From Spirochaetaceae bacterium (GTDB lineage: Bacteria > Spirochaetota > Spirochaetia > Treponematales > Breznakiellaceae): a stretch of DNA of 7,072 nucleotides. This document shows, one piece after another, positions 1 through 6,481 of this stretch (positions within the stretch are counted from its first letter, which is position 1; each line of letters begins with the position of its first letter). Location: NCBI GenBank assembly GCA_031280115.1, contig JAITHF010000207.1, positions 1 to 7,072 on the forward strand, read 5' to 3'. A program made the position numbers and the translations under genes. The notes beneath the pieces were generated by a model, which saw only the letters and a list, made by a program, of their open reading frames with translations, ran no database searches and was not told where the DNA came from.

Positions 1-222
1 CTCAAAACCATTCAGGAGATGACCGGGCAGGTTCAGGAGGGTTCAGGCAGGATAAACAAGCAGAGCGGCGCCATACACCGCGAGATGGAGCGGCTGCAGC
101 AGATTTCCGGGGAAGTAACAAGGCGCGCCCGCGAAGTGAAGGCCGCGAGCAAAACAATCGGCTCGTTTCTTGAGAAGACCAAAGAGATCGCCTTAGCCGC
201 GCCCCCTGCCGGCGGGATGTAA
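1..222 (+). CDS. Methyl-accepting chemotaxis protein, C-terminal fragment
   Basis: The frame is open from the first base and ends at a TAA at 220-222, giving 73 residues; the start lies upstream of the window. The sequence is almost wholly helical and coiled-coil-like, rich in Glu, Lys, Arg, Gln and Ser, with stretches such as IQEMTGQVQEGSGRI and EMERLQQISGEV. This resembles the descending helix of the chemoreceptor cytoplasmic hairpin after the signalling tip, the region that carries methylation sites and leads to a variable C-terminus. Such receptors sit in the inner membrane or cytoplasm and control CheA kinase through CheW. The last residues (AAPPAGGM) are a short Pro/Gly/Ala tail with no CheR-tethering pentapeptide. 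The sensor domain and signalling tip are not in the window, so ligand and class cannot be stated. Another long coiled-coil protein is possible but less likely. Confidence 0.68.
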   Translation, partial: LKTIQEMTGQVQEGSGRINKQSGAIHREMERLQQISGEVTRRAREVKAASKTIGSFLEKTKEIALAAPPAGGM

Positions 223-245
223 AACCTCCCGCATCTTTCAAGCCG

Positions 246-379
246 CGGCTCACCGCGCTTCGACGGCGCACGGGCGCGGCGCATGAAGCCTTTAGGGGTG
301 GTTTGGAGGGTCTATGACCCTCCAAATTCTCTTCAAAGAGGCGCGCAGCGCCGATAAATCATTATACTAAATGCGTTAT
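246..379 (+). repeat. Dispersed structured element, copy 1 (plus orientation)
   Basis: This is the shortest of three complete related blocks in the window (others at 643-836 on minus and 6482-6670 on plus). In order it has a GC-rich head with CTCACCGCGCTT and AGCCTTTAG (248-294), an 11-bp inverted repeat with a three-base loop (302-326), the stretch CCAAATTCT-cTTCAAAGAGG (322-341), a small GGCGC-gca-GCGCC hairpin (340-352), and an A/T-rich tail GCGCCGATAA...TATACTAAATG (348-373). The tail ends about 9 bp before array 1. The element begins about 25 bp after the chemoreceptor stop codon. It has no credible coding capacity. It may be a REP/MITE-like sequence or a structured 3' region; both are inference from sequence comparison within the window. 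Confidence 0.7.
302..326 (+). terminator. 11-bp stem-loop in copy 1, possible terminator
   Basis: TTTGGAGGGTC (302-312) pairs perfectly with GACCCTCCAAA (316-326) around a loop of TAT. It lies 80 bp after the chemoreceptor stop codon and is followed by TTCTCTTC, which is pyrimidine-rich but not a clean U-run. It could end chemoreceptor transcription. The related hairpin in copy 2 stands at a similar distance behind the activase stop. Termination is inferred; the hairpin itself is directly visible. Confidence 0.4.
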
Positions 380-387
380 CCGGGGGC

Positions 388-561
388 AAGGCGCCTTAGG
401 TTGTACACAAGGCGCTTTAGGTTGTGCAAAAGGCGCTTTAGGTTGTGCAAAAGGCGCCTTAGGTTGTGTATAAGGCGCCTTAGGTTGTGTACAACCTGCC
501 TTAGGTTGTGTACAACCTGCTTTAGATTGTGTACAACCTGCCTTAGGTTGTGTACAACCTG
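388..561. repeat. Tandem array 1: eight 21-bp units plus a partial
   Basis: Eight units of exactly 21 bp run 388-408, 409-429, 430-450, 451-471, 472-492, 493-513, 514-534 and 535-555, followed by six bases of a ninth. Units 1-5 start AAGGCGC(C/T)TT, which in units 1, 4 and 5 is a perfect 10-bp palindrome; units 6-8 start AACCTGC(C/T)TT. Every unit carries TTAGGTTGT or TTAGATTGT. At the later junctions the sequence GGTTGTGTACAACC appears (483-496, 504-517, 546-559, and once with a mismatch at 525-538), with six-base arms around a GT centre. Because 21 is divisible by three, both strands stay open and read as seven-residue repeats (for example RLRLCTT on plus, VHNLRQV on minus). Most differences between units would change the amino acid in either frame, which argues against selection on a protein. 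Confidence 0.93.
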
Positions 562-597
562 AAGGCCGGGGAAGGCCGGCAAAGACGGGGCGGGAAC

Positions 598-622
598 AAA
601 AAAGGCCGGCGGGAACACCGGC
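598..622 (-). terminator. Probable rho-independent terminator, minus strand
   Basis: Read on the minus strand, GCCGG (622-618) pairs with CCGGC (609-605) around an eight-base loop, then one C and six T (603-598). This is a compact GC stem with a U-run. It lies about 220 bp downstream of the activase stop codon, past element copy 2, and is oriented to end transcripts of the hemW-activase operon before they reach array 1. The stem is only five pairs, so efficiency is uncertain. Confidence 0.5.
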
Positions 623-642
623 GGCGTTTTGTGCACAAACAA

Positions 643-836
643 CTCATTGGTTTATAACGGATTATCGGCGCTTCATGGTTTGCGGCTCATAGCGCAGACG
701 GCGGCTGCTGAAACAGCCGGAGGCTGCCGGCGCTTTCGCGCCTCTTTGGGAAGAATTTGGGGGAACCAGTTCCCCCAAACCCCCGCTAAAGGCTACCTGC
801 GCTGCGCCGGTGCGTTTGCAAAGCGCGGTGAGGCGC
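643..836 (-). repeat. Dispersed structured element, copy 2 (minus orientation)
   Basis: Read on minus, this block starts a few bases after the activase stop. It has the head CTCACCGCGCTT with GGCGCAGCGCAGG and AGCCTTTAGC, the hairpin at 779-756, then the block at 763-729 (CCCCCAAATTCTTCCCAAAG followed by the AGGCGC/GCGCC mini-hairpin), which differs by one base insertion from its counterpart at 6615-6648. An extra stretch follows with CAGCC-tcc-GGCTG and a 26-bp segment (692-667, CTATGAGCCGCAAA...GAAGCGCC) matching 6579-6604 at 24 of 26 positions. The tail GCGCCGATAATCCGTTATA (671-653) is identical to copy 3. It faces copy 1 across array 1, so array 1 is bracketed by inverted copies. Confidence 0.75.
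756..779 (-). terminator. 11-bp stem-loop in copy 2, possible terminator
   Basis: On minus, TTTGGGGGAAC (779-769) pairs with GTTCCCCCAAA (766-756) with only TG between the perfect arms, so about ten pairs with a four-base loop in RNA. It is 62 bp downstream of the activase stop and is followed by TTCTTCCC. It is the counterpart of the hairpin at 302-326: several paired positions differ between the two, yet pairing is preserved in both. A terminator or RNA-stabilising role is inferred. Confidence 0.4.
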
Positions 837-840
837 ATCC

Positions 841-3800
841 TTAAGCGCCTGAAACCCCCTTCGGGGGCGCAGGGGGGGAAGCGTCGATGAGGCCGGAGAG
901 ATCCCGGGTTCCCCGGAAACGGAGCACATTTACCATAAAAATATTGAGCTTGTTCACGATATTAGGCGGGAGCAGGTTGCCGTCTACCTCCACCGAAAGG
1001 ATAGGATAGTTCCGCTCCCGGGCCCAGGGGGTGAAAAGCCCCTCGATAACCCGCCCGATAAGGCACGCGAAAGGCGAAATGTTGACAATCCCCGAATAGC
1101 CGTGTTCCATGGCCGTGGCGGCAACGCCGGTTGACACCGCAATTTCGGAATTAAGCTCAAGATTGAGAAAGTGCTTTTCTGTATTCTCCATAATGAGCCG
1201 CATATCATGGGGCGTTTCAGGAATAAGCCCTGTGGGTTTCAGGATAGAAAGCACCTTTTTCTCGATAGAGTGTTTCCACCACGCCTCGATTTCCAGCTTT
1301 TTAAGGTCCCGCCAGGGTTTAGAAAAGAGCCTTCTGCCGGCCTTCCGCAGGCGGATAAGTTTTTTAAGGCCGTACTCCCGCACAAAATCAAGATAGTGAA
1401 TCCACTCGCAGATCCCCGACACCTTGACCACAATGCCCCGCCCGCTCATAAGGTCAGTAAGCTCCCCCACTGCGAAATCGTCCCGCCTGACATATATCTC
1501 CCCCACAATAAGCACCTTGGGGCAGTCAGTAAGGCGGCGCTTTAGGGGAATCTCCCCCACACGCTTCGCCACCTCTTTAAGCTCTTTCCATATACGCTTA
1601 GGCTCGTGCTCCACCGCGTCCATAACCCGCCGCCATGACCGCTCGTAATCCGTAAGCGCCTGGGCCGGGTTTTCGGCAGCGGCTTTAAGGGCGGTCTGTA
1701 TATCTTTGAGGTAATCAGACAGCACCAGCCCTTTCCACATTTCTTTCGCGAAGTTCGGCCCCAGCTCGGTGTACGAATTGTCCGCCGAAAGTATCAGGAC
1801 CGCCACGTTTTCAAGGCGCAGGTCCCGGAAAAGATTCTCGTAGTAGACGAAATACTGGCCGGTACGGCACGGGCCGGTGGTAATCGGCACAAAGAGGAGG
1901 TAGAGCTCGTCCTTGCGGTAGCGCTCGCTTGCGATAAACTGGAGGGCGCTCCCCAGCACCAGATGGCTTGGCACGCATTCTTTGCCGGAAGCGTGGGCCC
2001 GGGCGATCTGCACGGTTTTGCTCGTGGCCACCGGCAGCGCCTCGGCGTTGATAGCAAGGCCCCGCAGCGCCGCGCCCACATATTCAGTGGCTACCGCGCC
2101 CATGTTGGAGAGGAGCAGCTTTACCCGCTTGTTTCCCCGGATAGGCACCTTTTCGCCGGTCTTGTCGTTTTCAAGGCGCAGGTCCCCGTTGCTGTGGGCG
2201 AAACGCCAGCCGTTATGGTACCGTTCCGCCTCTATCTCGTCTTTCTTGGCGCGGTACCCGTCGATAATGTCGAGAAACGCCTCAACCCTGGTATCAACCC
2301 CGGCGTCAGCCGAATGGGAGTCAAGCTCCAGCACAAGAAAGGGCTTCTGCCCCATAAGCCATTTAAGATAATGGAGGATAAAAGAATCAGGCGCGCAGGA
2401 AAAGTTGGTAATATAGGCAACATAGAGGGAGTCTTCTTTCTTGAGGAGCGAGGCGGCTTTGACGTCCTGCTGGCCGTAGTACCAGTACATATTAGAAAAG
2501 ATGCGCTCCTCCTGGAACGGGAGGATGTCAAAAGGCACCACCGAATAGCCCCTGGTGGCGAACTTGCGGGGAATCCCCATGTTGGCTTCAGGGGTAAAGG
2601 CGTTGTACGGGCGCCCCAGCACGGCGATGACCGGCCTTTCCGCCTTCCGCGCCTCTGTGAGCGCCTCTTCCCCAAGGCGTTTGAGCGCCTCGAAACAGCC
2701 GTTCTGCCGGGACAGGGCCTTCTCAAAGGCCGCTTTTACCTCATCTTCCCCGATAGCAAGGAGTTTCCCGGCCTCCGCAAAGAGCTCGAGCGCCTTGGCC
2801 TCGCCGAACTTAAAACTTACCACCACCGGAAGAAACCGTTTCTTGTCAACATCAGGAAACGCCTTCTCGATATAATAGGGCAGGCTTTGGGTTATGGGGC
2901 AGAAGTTGGCGTGCACCTCTTCTTCGTAGCTGGGCATATCCCGGAAATGGGGGAGAAAAACATAGTCCGCCCCTTTGTCAAGGCAGTCCTGCACCGCGCC
3001 GTGGGCGATCTCCGCAGGAAAGCAGTAGGTTGACTCCGCCCGGGCGACCCCTTCATGGGCAACCTCGGCGGAGAGAAAGGTCTTAATCCCCAGCTCGTGG
3101 AAGAACCACGAATAGAGCGGGTAGAGGGTATGCACGGAAAAGGCCCGGGGGATCCCCACGGTGAAGGGGCGGGCGGCAGGGGCGCCTTGAGCGGCGGAAA
3201 GATCAGGCGGCGCCGCGTAGGTCTCAAATAAAAGTTTCTGCCGCCGCTCGATGTAATCGAAAACCGGCGCGTCCTTCACGGCTTTACGCATATTCGCGTA
3301 CTTGTTGCACCTGCCGCCGAACATATAGGGGCGGCTGTCCACCCTGAGGGCCTGAATGGGGCAGCGGTTTTCGCAGGCTTGGCAGGTAAAGACCCGCTCG
3401 TAGCCGATCTCCCGCTGTAAAAGCCCGCCTATATCCACAGAACACGGCGCAAGCAGCCCCTCGGCCTGTTTGCGCTTGGCAAGCAGCGCCACCCCGAAAC
3501 AGCCCATAAGTTCCGGCGCCGGAGGCACCAGTATCTCTTTGCCGAGCATCATGGCAAACGCCAGCGGCACGGCGCTGTTCTTGGCCACCCCGCCTTGCAG
3601 AAATATCTTGCCCCCGATGGCGCGGTTTCCTACCACGCGGTTAAGATAGTTCGCCACAATCGAGCACACAATGCCTGCGGTGATATTTTCTCTGGTGGCG
3701 CCCTGCTGCACGGCTTTGCGGATGTCCGAGTTTATAAACGCCGAACAGTGTTCCCCGAATTTAAGGGGGCTTCCTGCTTTGAGGGCGATAGGGCCGATGT

Positions 3801-5151
3801 CTTCCGCCGCGCGGATAGAAAGGTCCCCTGAAGCGGACTCTTCGAGAAACGAGCCGGTTCCGGCGGAGCAGGCTTCGTTCATGGCGTAATCACTAGGAAC
3901 GCCGTTTTTAAGGAGCACGTACTTGGCGTCCTGGCCGCCTATCTCGAAAATCGTTTCGACCTCAGGATCAAAATACGATGTGCCCGTAGCGTGGGCGATA
4001 ATCTCGTTGTATACCCCCGGGGTTTCCAGAAAGACCCCCAGTATTTCCCGGGAAGAGCCGGTAACAGACACAAGACCGATGTCCGCCTCCGGGCCGCCGG
4101 TATCAGCGGTGATTTTCTCTTGAATCGCTTGCAGGCATACCTTGAGGGCCTTAACCGGATCCCCGTGGGTTCTCCCGTAGTGGCTCGCGGCAATCTCGCC
4201 GGTCTCGCTGTCTACCAGGCACGCCTTGGTGGTGGTGGAGCCCCCGTCCACCCCCAGTATATACCTGCGGCCCGGGCGCACCGCGCCTCCTTCGGCGTCA
4301 AAGACCCGCACCTTCCGCTCCCAGTCCCGCAGCGGCGGGAGCGAGTCAAAACGGATGCGGTTGGGCGCAAGGATTTGTTCCGCTTTCGGGAGGGGGGAGC
4401 CTGATTCCCGGGCCAGAGCCGCGGCGCCCAGGGCCTCAAAGACCGGCGCTTCCTGCGGGATAATAAACGAAATATCCGGCGCTTTCTCGTTGATAAACCG
4501 GATAATGTGCCGGTTAAGGGTGATGCCGCCTGTGAGCACCACCGCGCCTTTGGTAACTTTCGCGCGTTTGAGAAAATCAACCACTTTCACTGCCATCACG
4601 TCTGAAAGGGAAAGCACAATGTCCTGCTTCGTGGCTTCCCGCTTGTTAAGCCTGTGGGTGCAGTCGCTCTTCATAAACACCGAACAGCGGGTGGAAAGCG
4701 GGTAGACCCGGGCGCTGTCCGGCACCGCCTCAATGTCCGCAAGGGTCATGTCCATCCGCGCAAGCTGCTGTTTCAGAAACTCGCCGGTCCCGGAGGCGCA
4801 CTTGCTGCCGGAAAAGCTGTTGATAATTTTTCCTTCCCCATTGAGGGAATAGACCACCAGATCCTCCCCGCCCATGCTGACCACCGCGCCGGCCTTCAGC
4901 TTGAGGGTTTTAAGCGCCGCCTCGACGCACAGAGGTTCTACGGTGCCCGCGGCGTTAAACATATATCTTCCTTCGTTGCCAGTAACCAAGACAGGGGTGC
5001 CCTGGGGGATTTTCCCTAAGCTAAGAAGGCGGCGCGCAGCGCCGGCAAAGTCCCCCTCGTGGGGGGCCGCGGCGCTCCAAAGCGCCGCGCCGTCTTCCAG
5101 CAGCACCATTTTAAGGCTGGTTGACCCGATATTTATTCCTAATGACTGCAT
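841..5151 (-). CDS. Fused double-activase / 2-hydroxyacyl-CoA dehydratase-like protein (BadF/HgdC ATPases + DUF2229)
   Basis: This is a 1436-residue cytoplasmic protein. Domain 1 (about 1-250) is a BadF/BcrA/HgdC-type ATPase of the ASKHA fold: LGINIGSTSLK (4-14), SMGGEDLVV (92-100), KCASGTGEF (117-125), RCSVFMKSDC (155-164), LTGGITLNR (206-214). Domain 2 (about 297-560) repeats it: LGVDGGSTTTKA (299-310), EIGGQDAKYV (403-412), ACSAGTGSFLE (427-437), EHCSAF (467-472), LQGGVAKN (518-525). Cys118/Cys156 and Cys428/Cys469 correspond to the two cysteines per subunit that hold a bridging [4Fe-4S] cluster in HgdC. FTCQACENRC (588-597) begins a DUF2229-like region (to about 880), followed by an HgdB/DUF2229-like C-terminal half with further cysteines (919, 1059, 1095, 1248, 1363), for example SGKECVPSHL and GPCRTGQYF. 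Known activases use ATP to inject an electron into a partner cluster; here activator and acceptor seem fused. The substrate is unknown. The start fits the family N-terminus, although the ribosome-binding site is weak. No frameshift or membrane segment is seen. Confidence 0.93.
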   Translation of the reverse strand: MQSLGINIGSTSLKMVLLEDGAALWSAAAPHEGDFAGAARRLLSLGKIPQGTPVLVTGNEGRYMFNAAGTVEPLCVEAALKTLKLKAGAVVSMGGEDLVVYSLNGEGKIINSFSGSKCASGTGEFLKQQLARMDMTLADIEAVPDSARVYPLSTRCSVFMKSDCTHRLNKREATKQDIVLSLSDVMAVKVVDFLKRAKVTKGAVVLTGGITLNRHIIRFINEKAPDISFIIPQEAPVFEALGAAALARESGSPLPKAEQILAPNRIRFDSLPPLRDWERKVRVFDAEGGAVRPGRRYILGVDGGSTTTKACLVDSETGEIAASHYGRTHGDPVKALKVCLQAIQEKITADTGGPEADIGLVSVTGSSREILGVFLETPGVYNEIIAHATGTSYFDPEVETIFEIGGQDAKYVLLKNGVPSDYAMNEACSAGTGSFLEESASGDLSIRAAEDIGPIALKAGSPLKFGEHCSAFINSDIRKAVQQGATRENITAGIVCSIVANYLNRVVGNRAIGGKIFLQGGVAKNSAVPLAFAMMLGKEILVPPAPELMGCFGVALLAKRKQAEGLLAPCSVDIGGLLQREIGYERVFTCQACENRCPIQALRVDSRPYMFGGRCNKYANMRKAVKDAPVFDYIERRQKLLFETYAAPPDLSAAQGAPAARPFTVGIPRAFSVHTLYPLYSWFFHELGIKTFLSAEVAHEGVARAESTYCFPAEIAHGAVQDCLDKGADYVFLPHFRDMPSYEEEVHANFCPITQSLPYYIEKAFPDVDKKRFLPVVVSFKFGEAKALELFAEAGKLLAIGEDEVKAAFEKALSRQNGCFEALKRLGEEALTEARKAERPVIAVLGRPYNAFTPEANMGIPRKFATRGYSVVPFDILPFQEERIFSNMYWYYGQQDVKAASLLKKEDSLYVAYITNFSCAPDSFILHYLKWLMGQKPFLVLELDSHSADAGVDTRVEAFLDIIDGYRAKKDEIEAERYHNGWRFAHSNGDLRLENDKTGEKVPIRGNKRVKLLLSNMGAVATEYVGAALRGLAINAEALPVATSKTVQIARAHASGKECVPSHLVLGSALQFIASERYRKDELYLLFVPITTGPCRTGQYFVYYENLFRDLRLENVAVLILSADNSYTELGPNFAKEMWKGLVLSDYLKDIQTALKAAAENPAQALTDYERSWRRVMDAVEHEPKRIWKELKEVAKRVGEIPLKRRLTDCPKVLIVGEIYVRRDDFAVGELTDLMSGRGIVVKVSGICEWIHYLDFVREYGLKKLIRLRKAGRRLFSKPWRDLKKLEIEAWWKHSIEKKVLSILKPTGLIPETPHDMRLIMENTEKHFLNLELNSEIAVSTGVAATAMEHGYSGIVNISPFACLIGRVIEGLFTPWARERNYPILSVEVDGNLLPPNIVNKLNIFMVNVLRFRGTRDLSGLIDASPPAPPKGVSGA
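855..867 (-). other. CCCCC/GGGGG mini-hairpin in the last codons of the activase gene
   Basis: CCCCC (855-859), TTC, GGGGG (863-867) forms a five-pair stem inside the codons for the C-terminal PPKGV segment, about 12 bases before the stop. A near-identical 13-mer (one base different in the loop) lies at 6409-6421 upstream of hemW. The tail it encodes, from about residue 1425, is Pro/Gly/Ala-rich and unlike the rest of the protein. It may be a small repeat that extended the reading frame. Confidence 0.5.
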
Positions 5152-5163
5152 GACTTAATAATA

Positions 5164-6372
5164 CTAACTCTTGTGCGCCTCATGCAACCGCTTTAAACTA
5201 TCGTTCCCCGGGGAAGAGTCCAGTTCCGCAAAGGCGCCGCGCAGAAACCGGTTCAAAAAGAGCATCCCTCCGGGGGTGAGCGCGGGCTTTTCAGCATAAA
5301 GCAGCCCCTTTTCCTGCCAGGCTTCCAGGGTCCGGGGGATAAACGAGTGAATATCCGCGCCGAAGCGCCGGCGGAACAGCGTTTGGGAGGGGCCCTCTTG
5401 ATACCGGAACCCCATAAGGATGCTTTCTTTGAGAAGCGACGCCCGGTCAATAACCTCCTGTTCCGGCGGGGCGCCCTGTATATAGGCCGCCGCATCCGGC
5501 GGGAACGTAAAGCGCCGCCCGGTCCCGGCATCCTCGTCGATAAGGGTGGAAGACGCGGCGGCGCCCAAGCCTATCCAGCTTTCCATGCGCCAGTAGCGTA
5601 TGTTATGGCGGGACCGCTTGTCCGGCGCTGAAGCGAAATTGGACGCTTCGTACTGGCCGTAGCCGGCTGCGCGGAGCCCGTCCCTCCCGCGTATCCAGAG
5701 CTCGTCCGCCTCGTCCGGATCAGGAAGCGCTGTTTCCAAAAGCCCGCGCCGGGCTTCGCCCTCAAGGGTGAGGGCGTACAGGGAAATATGATCCGGACGG
5801 TACGAGAGGGCCTGCGCGATGTCCCGTGCAAGAACCTCCCTGCCCTGCAAGGGGAGGCCGGTCATAAGGTCTATTGAGAAGCCCCTATTGCCGGAAGAAA
5901 AATGCTCCTGCAAAAGCGCGAGGCCCCGGCCGGGGTCCCCGCCTGTTCTCCCTGCCGCGCTCCTTGCGGGCCCGTGGAAGGTCTGGACCCCGATACTGAT
6001 ACGGGTAACATCGTTGTCAAGGCAGGCGCGGAGAAATGCGCTGTTTACGGATTCAGGGTTTGCCTCAACCGTGATTTCTGCGGGGTGTTTCAAGGCCGTC
6101 CGGCGGATTGCCGAAAGGAGCCGGCCTATTCTGGGCCCTCCCAGTACGGACGGGTTTCCGCCGCCTATATCCACGGTGGGGATGAGCACGTGTTCCGGCA
6201 GGCGCTCAAGGTCCCGTTCAAGGGCGTCCGCATAGGGGTCCAAAAGGGCGCCGGTTTCTGGGGCGCCGGTTATATCAAGGGAATAAAAGTCGCAGTACCC
6301 GCAGGCGCCGGCGCAGAAGGGGATATGCAGGTACAAAGACGCCTCGTTTCCTGTAAAATCAAAAAGGCCCAT
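5164..6372 (-). CDS. hemW: Radical SAM heme chaperone HemW-like (formerly 'oxygen-independent coproporphyrinogen III oxidase-like')
   Basis: This is a 402-residue protein, close to the usual HemW length. LYLHIPFC ends at the first cysteine of C20-x3-C24-x2-C27, the radical-SAM [4Fe-4S] site. The residues after C27 are DF, matching HemW rather than HemN, which has a fourth Cys two positions after the third. Further family motifs are DIGGGNPSVL (68-77, normally GGGTPS), ITVEANPES (100-108), RISIGVQTF (124-132), SIDLMTGLP (166-174), HISLYALTLEGE (195-206), GYGQYEASNFA (237-247) and HNIRYWR (256-262). A HemN_C-type segment follows. HemW binds heme and is thought to deliver it to cytochromes or other haemoproteins; it is not the oxidase of heme synthesis. 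A strong AGGAGG lies four bases before the ATG. The activase gene starts 12 bp after its TAG, suggesting one transcript. Confidence 0.92.
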   Translation of the reverse strand: MGLFDFTGNEASLYLHIPFCAGACGYCDFYSLDITGAPETGALLDPYADALERDLERLPEHVLIPTVDIGGGNPSVLGGPRIGRLLSAIRRTALKHPAEITVEANPESVNSAFLRACLDNDVTRISIGVQTFHGPARSAAGRTGGDPGRGLALLQEHFSSGNRGFSIDLMTGLPLQGREVLARDIAQALSYRPDHISLYALTLEGEARRGLLETALPDPDEADELWIRGRDGLRAAGYGQYEASNFASAPDKRSRHNIRYWRMESWIGLGAAASSTLIDEDAGTGRRFTFPPDAAAYIQGAPPEQEVIDRASLLKESILMGFRYQEGPSQTLFRRRFGADIHSFIPRTLEAWQEKGLLYAEKPALTPGGMLFLNRFLRGAFAELDSSPGNDSLKRLHEAHKS

Positions 6373-6373
6373 G

Positions 6374-6382
6374 CCTCCTCCT
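6374..6382 (-). promoter_or_regulatory. Shine-Dalgarno site of hemW
   Basis: On minus the bases before the ATG read TAGGAGGAGGC, a double AGGAGG/GGAGG match to the 16S rRNA tail. The best core (6382-6377) leaves a four-base spacer. It fixes the hemW start at 6372 and contrasts with the weak signal before the downstream activase gene. Confidence 0.8.
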
Positions 6383-6398
6383 AGCGAGCGGGTTTGTA

Positions 6399-6427
6399 AT
6401 TTTAGTCACCCCCTACGGGGGATTCAG
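6399..6427 (-). promoter_or_regulatory. Candidate promoter for hemW-activase operon
   Basis: On minus, CTGAAT (6427-6422) and TAAAAT (6404-6399) are separated by exactly 17 bases, and the -10-like box is 27 bases before the hemW ATG. The -35 match is poor (three of six), and a CCCCC/GGGGG hairpin fills the spacer. This is the best-placed candidate, but it is weak. Confidence 0.25.
6409..6421. other. CCCCC-TAC-GGGGG mini-hairpin upstream of hemW
   Basis: A five-pair GC stem with a three-base loop, differing from the 13-mer at 855-867 only in one loop base. Nearby flanks also agree in part (A before, CAGG a few bases after). It may be a small dispersed palindrome, or part of the hemW control region. 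Confidence 0.5.
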
Positions 6428-6481
6428 GTGCTTCCTGGGGTGAGCGGGTTTGTGGGTTTAGTCACAACCCTGAAGCAACGC

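Larger units (their letters stand above)
6386..6465. repeat. 24-bp direct repeat pair in the hemW leader
   Basis: Bases 6386-6409 and 6442-6465 match at 21 of 24 positions: both start GAGCGGGTTTGT and end TTTAGTCAC, with the difference confined to the middle. They are 56 bp apart, and a GC mini-hairpin lies between them (6409-6421). They lie just upstream of the hemW ribosome-binding site. This could be a recent duplication or a pair of binding sites for a regulator; nothing in the sequence decides. Confidence 0.7.

Noticed and set aside
388..561. CRISPR array
   Set aside because: Units are contiguous 21-bp repeats with no unique spacers, and no cas genes are present. The same holds for the arrays at 6723-6827 and 6964-7047.
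371..562. Protein-coding gene of 63 residues on plus (RLRLCTT repeats)
   Set aside because: It is a by-product of the 21-bp period. It has no ribosome-binding site, and differences between units are mostly amino-acid-changing.
376..642. Protein-coding gene of 88 residues on minus
   Set aside because: It starts at TTG without a ribosome-binding site, runs through a probable terminator at 598-622, and consists mostly of array 1.
246..836. Insertion sequence
   Set aside because: Inverted ends are present, but there is no transposase or remnant of one, and no target-site duplication was found. A non-autonomous element remains possible and is covered in the findings.
629..844. Plus-strand open frame of 71 residues
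   Set aside because: It lies wholly over element copy 2 and its hairpins, without a ribosome-binding site or recognisable protein features.
1963..3033. 356-residue plus-strand open frame
   Set aside because: It is an antisense shadow of the activase gene, whose conserved motifs lie on minus. Its own translation shows no recognisable domain.
5164..6372. HemN, oxygen-independent coproporphyrinogen III oxidase
   Set aside because: The cysteine motif is followed by DF rather than by the fourth cysteine typical of HemN, and overall motifs and length fit HemW.
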